Shown here: positions 55,359-63,032 of the stretch, in pieces
How the letters are laid out: every line of letters begins with the position of its first letter
Numbering within the stretch: the first letter of the stretch is position 1
NCBI RefSeq assembly: GCF_009728485.1
Contig: NZ_VVIQ01000002.1
Span: 1 to 64,000 of the forward strand
Source: Prevotella vespertina
GTDB lineage: Bacteria; Bacteroidota; Bacteroidia; Bacteroidales; Bacteroidaceae
Length of the DNA stretch: 64,000 nt
Direction of reading: 5' to 3'
Made by a program: the position numbers and the translations under genes
The notes under the pieces: model-generated
Databases searched by the model: none
Told to the model about the DNA's origin: nothing
What the model saw: the letters and a program-made list of their open reading frames with translations, nothing else

Positions 55359-55870
55359 AACGGATAGGTATAATCTCAGATACTCATGGCTACTGGGACG
55401 ATAAGTACGAGTATTATCTAGGCGAGTGTGATGAGATATGGCATGCTGGTGACATTGGATCTATGGAGGTTGCAGACAAGTTCGAAGCAATGAAACCTAT
55501 CTTCCGAGCCGTCTGTGGCAATATTGATGACTATGAGATGCGAGCACGTTATCGCGACATTCTCCGCTTTAAATGTGAGGATGCTGATGTCCTACTAAAG
55601 CATATTGGCGGTTATCCTGGTCGATATGATCGTTCGGTGCAGAGCATGCTTTATGCATCACCACCCAATCTCTTCGTTGATGGACACTCACATATTTTAA
55701 AGATACAATTCGATAAGACGCTTAACATGTTACATATCAATCCAGGTGCAGCTGGTATGCGTGGATGGCATAAAGAGCGTACATTAGTTCGACTAACAAT
55801 CGATGGGGATAGATTTGCCGATTGTGAAGTTATAACATTAAGTGATAATAAATTAAAGTATAACAAATAA
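55355..55870 (+). CDS. YfcE-type metallophosphoesterase
   Basis: The 171-residue protein starts at GTG 55355, which overlaps the TGA of the previous gene. A longer frame from 55283 is a shadow. The metal-binding motifs of the calcineurin-like fold are all there: GIISDTHG, AGDIGSMEV, CGNIDD, LLKHIGGYPGRYD and GHSHI. YfcE-like enzymes cleave phosphodiesters such as bis-pNPP in vitro; the natural substrate is unknown. rfbB follows 11 bases later. Confidence 0.92.
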   Translation: MKRIGIISDTHGYWDDKYEYYLGECDEIWHAGDIGSMEVADKFEAMKPIFRAVCGNIDDYEMRARYRDILRFKCEDADVLLKHIGGYPGRYDRSVQSMLYASPPNLFVDGHSHILKIQFDKTLNMLHINPGAAGMRGWHKERTLVRLTIDGDRFADCEVITLSDNKLKYNK

Positions 55871-55881
55871 TAGTTTTGAAT

Positions 55882-57036
55882 ATGAAGACCTATCTTGTAA
55901 CTGGTGCAGCAGGCTTTATTGGTGCAAATTACATCAAGTATCTGCTTCATAAGAAGTATGTTAATGAGGATATCAAGGTGATAATTCTCGATGCACTAAC
56001 TTATGCAGGAAACCTTGGAACAATCAAAGATGACATTGATGACAAGCGTTGTATTTTTGTGAAAGGAGATATTCGTGACCGCGAATTAGTTGATCGTCTC
56101 TTTGCAGAGAATGATATTGATTACCTTGTGAACTTTGCTGCAGAGAGTCATGTAGACCGCTCTATTGAAGATCCACAGTTATTCCTTTCTGTTAATATTC
56201 TTGGTACACAGAACCTCATGGACGCAGCTCGTCGAGCATGGGTGACTGGTAAGGACGAGCATGGTTACCCTACTTGGAAGACAGGAAAACGTTATCACCA
56301 AGTATCAACCGATGAGGTTTATGGATCGCTCGGAGCCGAAGGATATTTCACAGAGGAAACTCCTCTTTGCCCTCATAGTCCCTATTCTGCTAGTAAGACA
56401 AGTGCTGATCACTTTGTAATGGCGTATCGTGACACTTACCACATGCCTGTAAGTATCACGCGTTGTTCTAACAATTATGGTCCTTATCACTTCCCTGAAA
56501 AGCTCATCCCATTAATTATCAACAATATACTTGAGGGCAAGAAACTCCCTGTTTATGGTGAGGGACTGAATGTAAGAGACTGGCTTTATGTTGAAGATCA
56601 TTGTAAAGCAATAGATATGGTGGTACGTGAAGGACGTGAGGGAGAAGTCTATAACGTTGGTGGACACAATGAGATGAAGAATATCGACATTGTGAAACTT
56701 ACTATCAAGACCATTCATGACATGATGACTGAGGATAAGAACCTACGTACCATACTAAAGAAACAAGTAAAGGATGCCAATGGTGACATTGATATCAGTT
56801 GGATTAATAATGATTTGATAACACATGTTCCAGATCGTCTCGGGCATGATGCACGTTATGCCATAGATCCAACAAAGATAAAGGAAGAGCTTGGCTGGTA
56901 TCCAGAAACTATGTTCGCTGATGGTATTGTAAAGACTATTCGTTGGAACTTAGAGCACCAGAACTGGATACAAGAGGTTACTTCTGGTGATTACCAGAAG
57001 TATTATGACATGATGTACACTAAGAAAGGAAGGTAA
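55882..57036 (+). CDS. rfbB: dTDP-glucose 4,6-dehydratase
   Basis: It makes dTDP-4-keto-6-deoxy-glucose, the branch point for rhamnose and for 3-amino sugars. The start is ATG 55882 (MKTYLVTGAAGFIGANY); an upstream TTG at 55876 is not needed. It is a short-chain dehydrogenase of 384 residues with TGAAGFIG, the substrate motif STDEVYGSLG and Tyr-x3-Lys in YSASKTSAD. A hairpin (GGAGTGC/GCACTCC, 57038-57057) follows. The fdtA and fdtB genes downstream use its product. Confidence 0.96.
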   Translation: MKTYLVTGAAGFIGANYIKYLLHKKYVNEDIKVIILDALTYAGNLGTIKDDIDDKRCIFVKGDIRDRELVDRLFAENDIDYLVNFAAESHVDRSIEDPQLFLSVNILGTQNLMDAARRAWVTGKDEHGYPTWKTGKRYHQVSTDEVYGSLGAEGYFTEETPLCPHSPYSASKTSADHFVMAYRDTYHMPVSITRCSNNYGPYHFPEKLIPLIINNILEGKKLPVYGEGLNVRDWLYVEDHCKAIDMVVREGREGEVYNVGGHNEMKNIDIVKLTIKTIHDMMTEDKNLRTILKKQVKDANGDIDISWINNDLITHVPDRLGHDARYAIDPTKIKEELGWYPETMFADGIVKTIRWNLEHQNWIQEVTSGDYQKYYDMMYTKKGR

Positions 57037-57037
57037 T

Positions 57038-57057
57038 GGAGTGCGATTTTGCACTCC
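57038..57057 (+). terminator. Hairpin behind rfbB, possible terminator or processing site
   Basis: GGAGTGC (57038-57044) pairs with GCACTCC (57051-57057) around GATTTT; only a weak U-containing tail (CCTTTACACCTTATT) follows. It might reduce read-through into purT. Confidence 0.45.
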
Positions 57058-57120
57058 CCTTTACACCTTATTATATATAAGGACATCCTATTTTATAATT
57101 AACAATCCCCTAAACTACAC

Positions 57121-58305
57121 ATGAAAAAGATTTTGTTATTAGGCTCAGGAGAGCTGGGTAAGGAGTTTGCTATTGCTGCCAAACGTGCAGGACAGTATGT
57201 TGTGGCATGTGATAGTTACGATAACGCCCCAGCTATGCAGGTTGCTGATGAGTCGGAAGTAATCAATATGCTTGATGGTACGTCACTTGATGCTGTTGTC
57301 GACTTCCATAATCCCGACATCATCGTTCCAGAGATAGAAGCAATCCGAACAGAGCGTTTGTTTGACTATGAACAGCGTGGTATTCAGATTGCCCCATCTG
57401 CTCGTGCAGTCAACTTCACGATGAATAGGCGTGCTATTCGTGACCTTGCTGCTCGTGAACTCGGTCTGCGAACTGCAAAATACTTCTATGCTAAGACTTA
57501 TGAAGAGTTCAAGTCTGCTGCTGACGAGATTGGTTTTCCATGTGTAGTAAAGCCTTTGATGAGTTCAAGTGGGCATGGACAAAGTTATGTCCATAATGAT
57601 GCAGAGCTTGAAGAAGCATTCAAGAATGCAATGGAAGGAGCTCGTGGGGATGTAAAAGAGGTAATTATAGAAGAATTTATAGACTTTGATAGCGAGTTTA
57701 CACTGCTCACTGTAACTCAAAAAGATGGTCCTACTCTCTTCTGTCCGCCCATTGGTCATATACAGAAGGGAGGTGATTATCGTGAAAGTTGGCAACCTTA
57801 CGCTATCTCTGAAGATGCTCTACGTCAGGCAGAACACATTGCTAAGGAGGTAACAAATGCTCTTACAGGTTATGGTATATGGGGAGTTGAGTTCTTTCTA
57901 ACCAAACAAGGAGAGGTAATCTTCTCCGAGTTATCCCCAAGACCACATGATACTGGTATGGTAACATTGGCTCATACCACCAATTTCAACGAGTTCGAGC
58001 TTCACTTCCGGGCTGTGATGGGACTACCAATACCCGCTATTCACCTTGAACATGCAGGTTGTTCTGCTGTTATCTTATCTCCAATTGAATCAGGTAAACC
58101 ACTAGCATACAATCTTTTAGATGCTTGTAAGGAAGACAGAACTCGCTTGCGTATCTTCGGAAAGCCTATTGCTCATGTTGGAAGACGTATGGGAGTAGCT
58201 CTCTGTTATGGTGAGGTTGGAACCGATATGGACGAATTGCGTGATAAAACGAAGCGTGTGGCAGCAACCGTCTTGGGCACTGATCCTTATATGAAAAAGC
58301 ATTAA
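57121..58305 (+). CDS. purT: Formate-dependent phosphoribosylglycinamide formyltransferase
   Basis: It is an ATP-grasp enzyme that formylates glycinamide ribotide with free formate, so purine synthesis does not need formyl-tetrahydrofolate at this step. The 394-residue protein has [18 protein letters not shown] at the N-terminus. The ATP-grasp domain has [28 protein letters not shown], and [28 protein letters not shown] at the metal site. The cell makes formate through PflB (44842). Its place between rfbB and fdtA is unusual. Confidence 0.95.
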   Translation: MKKILLLGSGELGKEFAIAAKRAGQYVVACDSYDNAPAMQVADESEVINMLDGTSLDAVVDFHNPDIIVPEIEAIRTERLFDYEQRGIQIAPSARAVNFTMNRRAIRDLAARELGLRTAKYFYAKTYEEFKSAADEIGFPCVVKPLMSSSGHGQSYVHNDAELEEAFKNAMEGARGDVKEVIIEEFIDFDSEFTLLTVTQKDGPTLFCPPIGHIQKGGDYRESWQPYAISEDALRQAEHIAKEVTNALTGYGIWGVEFFLTKQGEVIFSELSPRPHDTGMVTLAHTTNFNEFELHFRAVMGLPIPAIHLEHAGCSAVILSPIESGKPLAYNLLDACKEDRTRLRIFGKPIAHVGRRMGVALCYGEVGTDMDELRDKTKRVAATVLGTDPYMKKH

Positions 58306-58330
58306 TAAGGAGATAATTACATATTGAGTA

Positions 58331-58750
58331 ATGAATGACAACGTGTTTTCATTAGGAAAGATAATATCATTGCAGAAGGTTGTTGACCCTCGTGGAAACC
58401 TCACCATAGCCCAAGGTATGAAGGATATACCCTTCCATGTTGCTCGTGCTTATTGGACTTATGATGTTCCATCAGGTACTTCTCGAGGTGGACATGCACA
58501 TAAACACTGTCGCGAATTCATTATTGCTGTAAGTGGATCATTCACTGTTACACTTGATAATGGGCACAGAAAGGAGTCCTTCCTACTGAATCATCCTTAT
58601 CAAGGGCTACTTGTTGATACTGATATATGGCGCACGCTCGATGATTTCTCATCGGGTGCTGTGTGTCTTGTATTGGCTGAAGACCCTTTTGATGAGGCTG
58701 ATTACATTCGTAACTATGACGAGTTTATAAACTATTTAAGCCATAAGTAG
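58331..58750 (+). CDS. fdtA: FdtA/QdtA-type dTDP-4-keto-6-deoxyglucose ketoisomerase (cupin)
   Basis: This 139-residue cupin (WxcM-like) moves the keto group from C4 to C3 of the dTDP sugar, preparing it for 3-amination. Family motifs are DPRGNLTIAQG, FHVARAYWTYDVPSGTSRGGHAHK (metal or catalytic His) and CREFIIAVSGSFTVTLD. The 3,4-ketoisomerase subgroup is supported by the aminotransferase gene two positions downstream. Whether the product has xylo or ribo configuration (Fuc3N or Qui3N) cannot be told by eye. Confidence 0.88.
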   Translation: MNDNVFSLGKIISLQKVVDPRGNLTIAQGMKDIPFHVARAYWTYDVPSGTSRGGHAHKHCREFIIAVSGSFTVTLDNGHRKESFLLNHPYQGLLVDTDIWRTLDDFSSGAVCLVLAEDPFDEADYIRNYDEFINYLSHK

Positions 58751-58796
58751 TTTAGAAATAATGCTTTTATTCCAAGATTGACGCACCTAATACTGC

Positions 58797-59783
58797 ATGT
58801 TTGAAGTAAGGCAATATACTATAGGACAGGTACTTGAATGGGATAACTTCGTGCAGAGATCGAAGCAAGGGACGTTCCTTTTCAATCGTTCTTACATGGA
58901 TTACCATGCCGATAGATTCCTTGATTGTTCCTTAATGGTCTATCGGAAGGGACGACTCTACGCCCTTTTGCCTGCCAATAAGATTGATACAACGTTTTAC
59001 TCACACCAAGGACTGACCTACGGGGGACTTCTTACAAACACAAAAGTATGTGCAGAGGATATCTGTGAGGTATTCCTTGCCATCAACGAATATCTTAACA
59101 AACAAGGATTTAAGCATGTAGTGTACAAGTCTATACCATGGATTTACCACAAATATCCTGCTGAAGAAGACTTATATGCACTCCTTAATGTATGTAAAGC
59201 ACGTCTAACAATTCGTGATATATCCACAACTATTCCTCTTCTCCAGCATCTAAAGTTCACGGAAAGTCGTAAGAGTGGGATTAGAAAAGCCACTCACTCA
59301 GAACTTACCATTGCTGAAAGCGGGAACATGGAAGCCTTTTGGGGGATATTAAACGATAATCTTTCAAATAAATATAATACTCATCCTGTTCATTCTCTAG
59401 CTGAACTTAAATTGCTAAAGAGCCGTTTCTCTAAGTCTATTCGCCTCTTCATGGCATTTAATAAGGTTGGTAATCCAATTGGAGGAACTCTCATCTTTGA
59501 GACACCGCAAGTCATTCACACACAATATATATCTGCTTCTCCAGAGGGAAAGAGCCTCGGAGCACTTGATCTTCTGTTCGATTATCTTATTAATAAGGTG
59601 TATGCTGACCGCCAAGGATACTTTGACTTTGGTAAAAGCACCGAAGAGAATGGGCAGAAACTCAATGCTCCTCTCATTTTCCAAAAGGAAGGCTTCGGTG
59701 GACGGGGTGTTTGTTACGATAGCTATGAGTGGGATGTTATGCCCATGGAAAAGCTGAATAATCCGGTAAGCAAGGGTAAGTAA
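58797..59783 (+). CDS. FemAB-like GNAT acyltransferase
   Basis: This 328-residue protein has an internal duplication of GNAT-type folds, as in FemAB/FemX or the COG2348-like sugar N-acyltransferases. Segments are QGTFLFNRSYMDYHADRF, GLTYGGLLTNTK, the acceptor region and the C-terminal DLLFDYLINKVYADRQGYFDFGKSTE. FemAB proteins usually add amino acids to peptidoglycan bridges from tRNA. In a deoxysugar cluster it may acylate the 3-amino sugar. It sits between fdtA and fdtB, where other bacteria have the FdtC acetyltransferase. Confidence 0.82.
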   Translation: MFEVRQYTIGQVLEWDNFVQRSKQGTFLFNRSYMDYHADRFLDCSLMVYRKGRLYALLPANKIDTTFYSHQGLTYGGLLTNTKVCAEDICEVFLAINEYLNKQGFKHVVYKSIPWIYHKYPAEEDLYALLNVCKARLTIRDISTTIPLLQHLKFTESRKSGIRKATHSELTIAESGNMEAFWGILNDNLSNKYNTHPVHSLAELKLLKSRFSKSIRLFMAFNKVGNPIGGTLIFETPQVIHTQYISASPEGKSLGALDLLFDYLINKVYADRQGYFDFGKSTEENGQKLNAPLIFQKEGFGGRGVCYDSYEWDVMPMEKLNNPVSKGK

Positions 59784-59807
59784 AGATATAATTAACTGGT
59801 AAGAAAA

Positions 59808-60905
59808 ATGATTAACTACCTTTCTCTCAAGGATATAATAGCCCTTCACAGTGATGAAATTACTAACGCTGTGGAACGTGTTGTGCGTTCCGGTTGGTAT
59901 TTACAAGGGCAGGAAACAAAGCAATTTGAAGTCGATTACTCTAAATTCATTGGTTCGGAACATTGCGTAACATGTGGGAATGGACTGGATGCTTTGTCTC
60001 TCATCCTTCGAGCTTACATAGAGTTAGGTCGATTGAAGGCTGGAGATGAAATCATCGTACCCGCTAATACCTACATTGCAACTATCCTTGCCATTACAGA
60101 AAACAATTTGACTCCCGTCTTGGTAGAGCCTAATATTAATACACTGGAGCTTGACGACCAACTTATCGAAGCTGCCGTAACATCGAAGACAAGGGCTATC
60201 TTACTCGTACACCTCTATGGGCGATGTGCTTATACACCGCTGATTGGCGAGTTATGTGCGCTTCATAACCTCCTTCTCATCGAAGACAACGCACAGGCGC
60301 ATGGCTGTTTTTATGGTAAGAAACGTACTGGCTCGTTGGGAAATGCAGCTGCCCATAGTTTCTACCCAGGTAAGAATCTCGGTGCATTAGGCGATGCTGG
60401 TGCCGTGACAACAGATGATGCTACATTAGCAGAGGCTATCTGTAGCATTGCTAACTATGGTTCGGCACGTAAGTACGAGTTCTCTTTTAAGGGTGTAAAT
60501 AGCCGTATGGATGAGATTCAAGCAGCTGTTTTAGATGTGAAACTCCGTTACCTTGATCAAGAAAATGCACAACGAAGAAAGATAGCTAAGGCTTATCAAC
60601 AAGGTATTAAGAACCCTCTCATCACAATGACTACCGATGGCGACCGTGATAATGTGTATCATATATTCCCTGTCTTATGCCCCTCCCGTGATAGATTAAA
60701 GTGTTACTTGAACGATAAAGGGGTGTCAACAATGATTCACTACCCTATCCCACCACATCAACAAAAGGCTTATGCAGAATGGAATAAGCTCTCTTATCCC
60801 ATCACAGAAAGCATACATCAGCAAGAACTCTCCCTCCCTTGTAACCCGACAATGACCGATAATCAATGCCAAGAGATTATCGATTACATAAATGAATATC
60901 AATAG
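59808..60905 (+). CDS. fdtB: FdtB-type sugar 3-aminotransferase (DegT/DnrJ/EryC1/StrS)
   Basis: This PLP enzyme of 365 residues transfers an amino group to the 3-keto sugar made by FdtA. Motifs are [47 protein letters not shown] and the PLP lysine in [16 protein letters not shown]. The sequence [22 protein letters not shown] is typical. It starts 24 bases behind the FemAB-like gene and 19 bases before the GH125 gene. Sugar specificity is inferred from the fdtA neighbour. Confidence 0.93.
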   Translation: MINYLSLKDIIALHSDEITNAVERVVRSGWYLQGQETKQFEVDYSKFIGSEHCVTCGNGLDALSLILRAYIELGRLKAGDEIIVPANTYIATILAITENNLTPVLVEPNINTLELDDQLIEAAVTSKTRAILLVHLYGRCAYTPLIGELCALHNLLLIEDNAQAHGCFYGKKRTGSLGNAAAHSFYPGKNLGALGDAGAVTTDDATLAEAICSIANYGSARKYEFSFKGVNSRMDEIQAAVLDVKLRYLDQENAQRRKIAKAYQQGIKNPLITMTTDGDRDNVYHIFPVLCPSRDRLKCYLNDKGVSTMIHYPIPPHQQKAYAEWNKLSYPITESIHQQELSLPCNPTMTDNQCQEIIDYINEYQ

Positions 60906-60924
60906 AAACCTAATTTAAACATGT

Positions 60925-62400
60925 ATGAATAAGAAAATCTTTATCGCCTCAGTATGCCTCACACTCATTGCATTTCATACGCAGTCTGCCAACGCCTTAA
61001 ATACAGAAAAGGCTTTGGTCAATCATCTTACATGCCCGACTGATGCTGTAACACTTGTTTCTAAACGTCCTAAAGAGGCTGACCGACTCTTTAAATCAGA
61101 TGCTGTTGAGAAAGAGATACAGCTTATTGTGCGTCAACTAACTAATAAACGACTGGCATGGATGTTTGAGAATTGCTTCCCAAATACGCTTGATACCACC
61201 GTACACTATGGTGAGAACCCTGACGGGACACCTGATACTTTCGTCTACACAGGCGACATTGCCGCCATGTGGTTGCGTGACTCGGGGGCTCAAGTATGGC
61301 CTTATGTGCAACTGGCAGGCAAAGATAAGAAGCTACGAAGGATGTTGGCAGGTGTTATCAACCGCCAGATAAAGTGCATAAACATCGACCCTTACGCCAA
61401 TGCCTTCAATCAGGTACCTGATTCGAAAGGCCCTTGGATGAGTGACGAAACGGCTATGAAGCCCGAACTGCACGAACGGAAGTATGAAATAGACTCTCTT
61501 TGCTACCCTATCCGACTTGCTTTTGAATACTGGAAAACCACTGGTGACACCAGTGTCTTTGGTTCCGAATGGGTAAAGGCAGTAGAGAATATCCTCAAGA
61601 CATTCCGTGAACAACAGAAGAAAGAAGGCCGCGGCAGCTATAAGTTCTTGCGCGTTACCGATAGAGCATTGGACACTATGAACAATGCGGGATGGGGTGC
61701 TCCAGTGAAGCCAGTGGGTTTGATCGCCTCAGCCTTCCGTCCGTCGGACGATGCAACAACCTTTCTCTTCCTCATTCCATCGAACTTTATGGCGGTGTCA
61801 TCGCTTCGTAAGGCTGCAGAAATCCTATTGAAGGTGAATAAAGAGGCTGGTCTTGCAAAGGAGTGTACGGCTTTGGCTGATGAAGTTAGCGAAGCTTTGA
61901 AGAAGTATGCGGTGTATGATCACCCCAAGTATGGCAAGATTTACGCTTATGAAGTAGATGGTTTCGGTAATCATCTACTGATGGATGACGCTAACGTACC
62001 TAGTTTGCTTGCCATGGCTTACCTAGGAGATGTAAGCCAGGACGACCCTATCTATCAGAATACTCGCCGTTTCGTTTGGAGTGAGGACAATCCTTATTTC
62101 TTCCGAGGGAAGGCTGGAGAGGGTATTGGAGGACCTCACATCGGTTATGAAATGGTGTGGCCAATGTCCATCATGATGCGTGCTTTCACTTCAAAAGACG
62201 ATAAAGAGATAAAAGAAAGCATAGAGATGTTGATGAATACGGACGCTGGTACAGGCTTCATGCACGAAAGTTTTAACAAAGATGATGCTAATAACTACAC
62301 CAGAGAGTGGTTTGCTTGGCAGAACACACTATTTGGTGAGCTCATTATCAAGCTAGTAAATGAAGGAAAGTTAGGCTTGTTGAATAGTATTAAAGAATAA
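60925..62400 (+). CDS. Glycoside hydrolase family 125 exo-alpha-1,6-mannosidase
   Basis: The 491-residue protein has a signal peptide (MNKKIFIASVCLTLIAFHTQSANA). GH125 (formerly DUF1237) features are FVYTGDIAAMWLRDSGAQVWPY, ANAFNQVPDSKGPWMSD, FRPSDDATTFLFLIPSN, and the C-terminal TGFMHESFNKDDANNYTREWFAWQNTLFGELI. Enzymes of the family remove terminal alpha-1,6-mannose with inversion. It should act in the periplasm and could complement the GH92 enzyme at 6972. It lies 19 bases behind fdtB, so it may share its transcript, although the tasks differ. Confidence 0.95.
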   Translation: MNKKIFIASVCLTLIAFHTQSANALNTEKALVNHLTCPTDAVTLVSKRPKEADRLFKSDAVEKEIQLIVRQLTNKRLAWMFENCFPNTLDTTVHYGENPDGTPDTFVYTGDIAAMWLRDSGAQVWPYVQLAGKDKKLRRMLAGVINRQIKCINIDPYANAFNQVPDSKGPWMSDETAMKPELHERKYEIDSLCYPIRLAFEYWKTTGDTSVFGSEWVKAVENILKTFREQQKKEGRGSYKFLRVTDRALDTMNNAGWGAPVKPVGLIASAFRPSDDATTFLFLIPSNFMAVSSLRKAAEILLKVNKEAGLAKECTALADEVSEALKKYAVYDHPKYGKIYAYEVDGFGNHLLMDDANVPSLLAMAYLGDVSQDDPIYQNTRRFVWSEDNPYFFRGKAGEGIGGPHIGYEMVWPMSIMMRAFTSKDDKEIKESIEMLMNTDAGTGFMHESFNKDDANNYTREWFAWQNTLFGELIIKLVNEGKLGLLNSIKE

Positions 62401-62442
62401 TACTCTAAACATCAATAAGTTTGCTTTATTTAACTAAAAAAG

Positions 62443-62474
62443 TTTGGAATGATTGTGAATTAAGCATATCTTTG
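62443..62474 (+). promoter_or_regulatory. Promoter of the candidate small RNA
   Basis: TTTG at 62443-62446, 20 bases, TATCTTTG at 62467-62474. An excellent match, with no gene downstream before the terminator at 62543-62572. Confidence 0.6.
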
Positions 62475-62479
62475 CAACG

Positions 62480-62572
62480 TGTTTTTCATGGTATTAGATT
62501 ATTAAGGTTAGAAGATTAGTTGTCGTGAGACAGGTAATCTTTAGTCCCAGACTATTCGTCTGGGACTTTTTT
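62480..62572 (+). ncRNA. Candidate small RNA of about 90 bases
   Basis: It begins behind a canonical promoter and ends in a perfect 10-base-pair terminator. The longest reading frame inside is five codons (ATG at 62489). The sequence between has no match to a tRNA or other RNA I know. The gap 62401-63032 otherwise holds array G and no gene, so this unit is free-standing. A leader of a lost gene is the alternative. Confidence 0.5.
62543..62572 (+). terminator. Intrinsic terminator
   Basis: AGTCCCAGAC (62543-62552) pairs perfectly with GTCTGGGACT (62558-62567) around TATTC, then TTTTTT. Confidence 0.85.
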
Positions 62573-62699
62573 ATTCTATGAACTCTTATGCTGCTTGGCG
62601 TATTTTCACACCTTACAAACATTGTTCTCTTTTGCTGATAACTGCTATTAGCATTAGTCCTCATCTATTTTTTAAGTTGTTGAGAACCATGGCTTTACC

Positions 62700-62832
62700 G
62701 AGTAACAGGCTCTCCGTATTGCGCAGGGGATTATTTTGGGGGTTGAAAGAGAGGCTCTTTTCAAAAGAAGAAGAGCCTTTTCTTGCTGCAAAGAGAGCCT
62801 CTCTTTGTATTAAGAAGAGCCTCTCCTTCTAT
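62700..62832. repeat. 22-base-period degenerate array G (4 clear units plus 2 weak)
   Basis: Cores at 62753 (GGC), 62775 (GCC), 62797 (GCC) and 62819 (GCC) are exactly 22 bases apart. A further GGCTCTCC at 62708 is 45 bases upstream, two periods plus one base. The unit at 62789-62807 is a perfect 19-base palindrome with a central C. The block 62862-62895 behind it recurs behind array D at 25057-25090. An open frame across this region (62578-62880) is an accident of the repeat. Confidence 0.75.
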
Positions 62833-63032
62833 TCAACAATCATTGTGTCTCAATCTGAGTTTATGATAGGTTCTGTTTGAAGTAATCTTCTTATTGGTTT
62901 CAATGGGAGGTTCGTTCGTGTTTAATCAACCTCATCTAGTTCTATAAAAAAGTTATTCTGAGAAGCGATACTACCTCGAGGAATAGTTGAGTAAGGTCTT
63001 ATCAAGGAGGATAAAAACGATGGATAAGAACT

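Noticed and set aside
9240..62832. CRISPR array as an explanation of the 22-base arrays
   Set aside because: There are no unique spacers between exact repeats and no cas genes; units are contiguous and degenerate.
62578..62880. Plus-strand frame of 100 residues
   Set aside because: It reads through the 22-base array G; the translation is a by-product of the repeat, and the sRNA terminator lies directly upstream.
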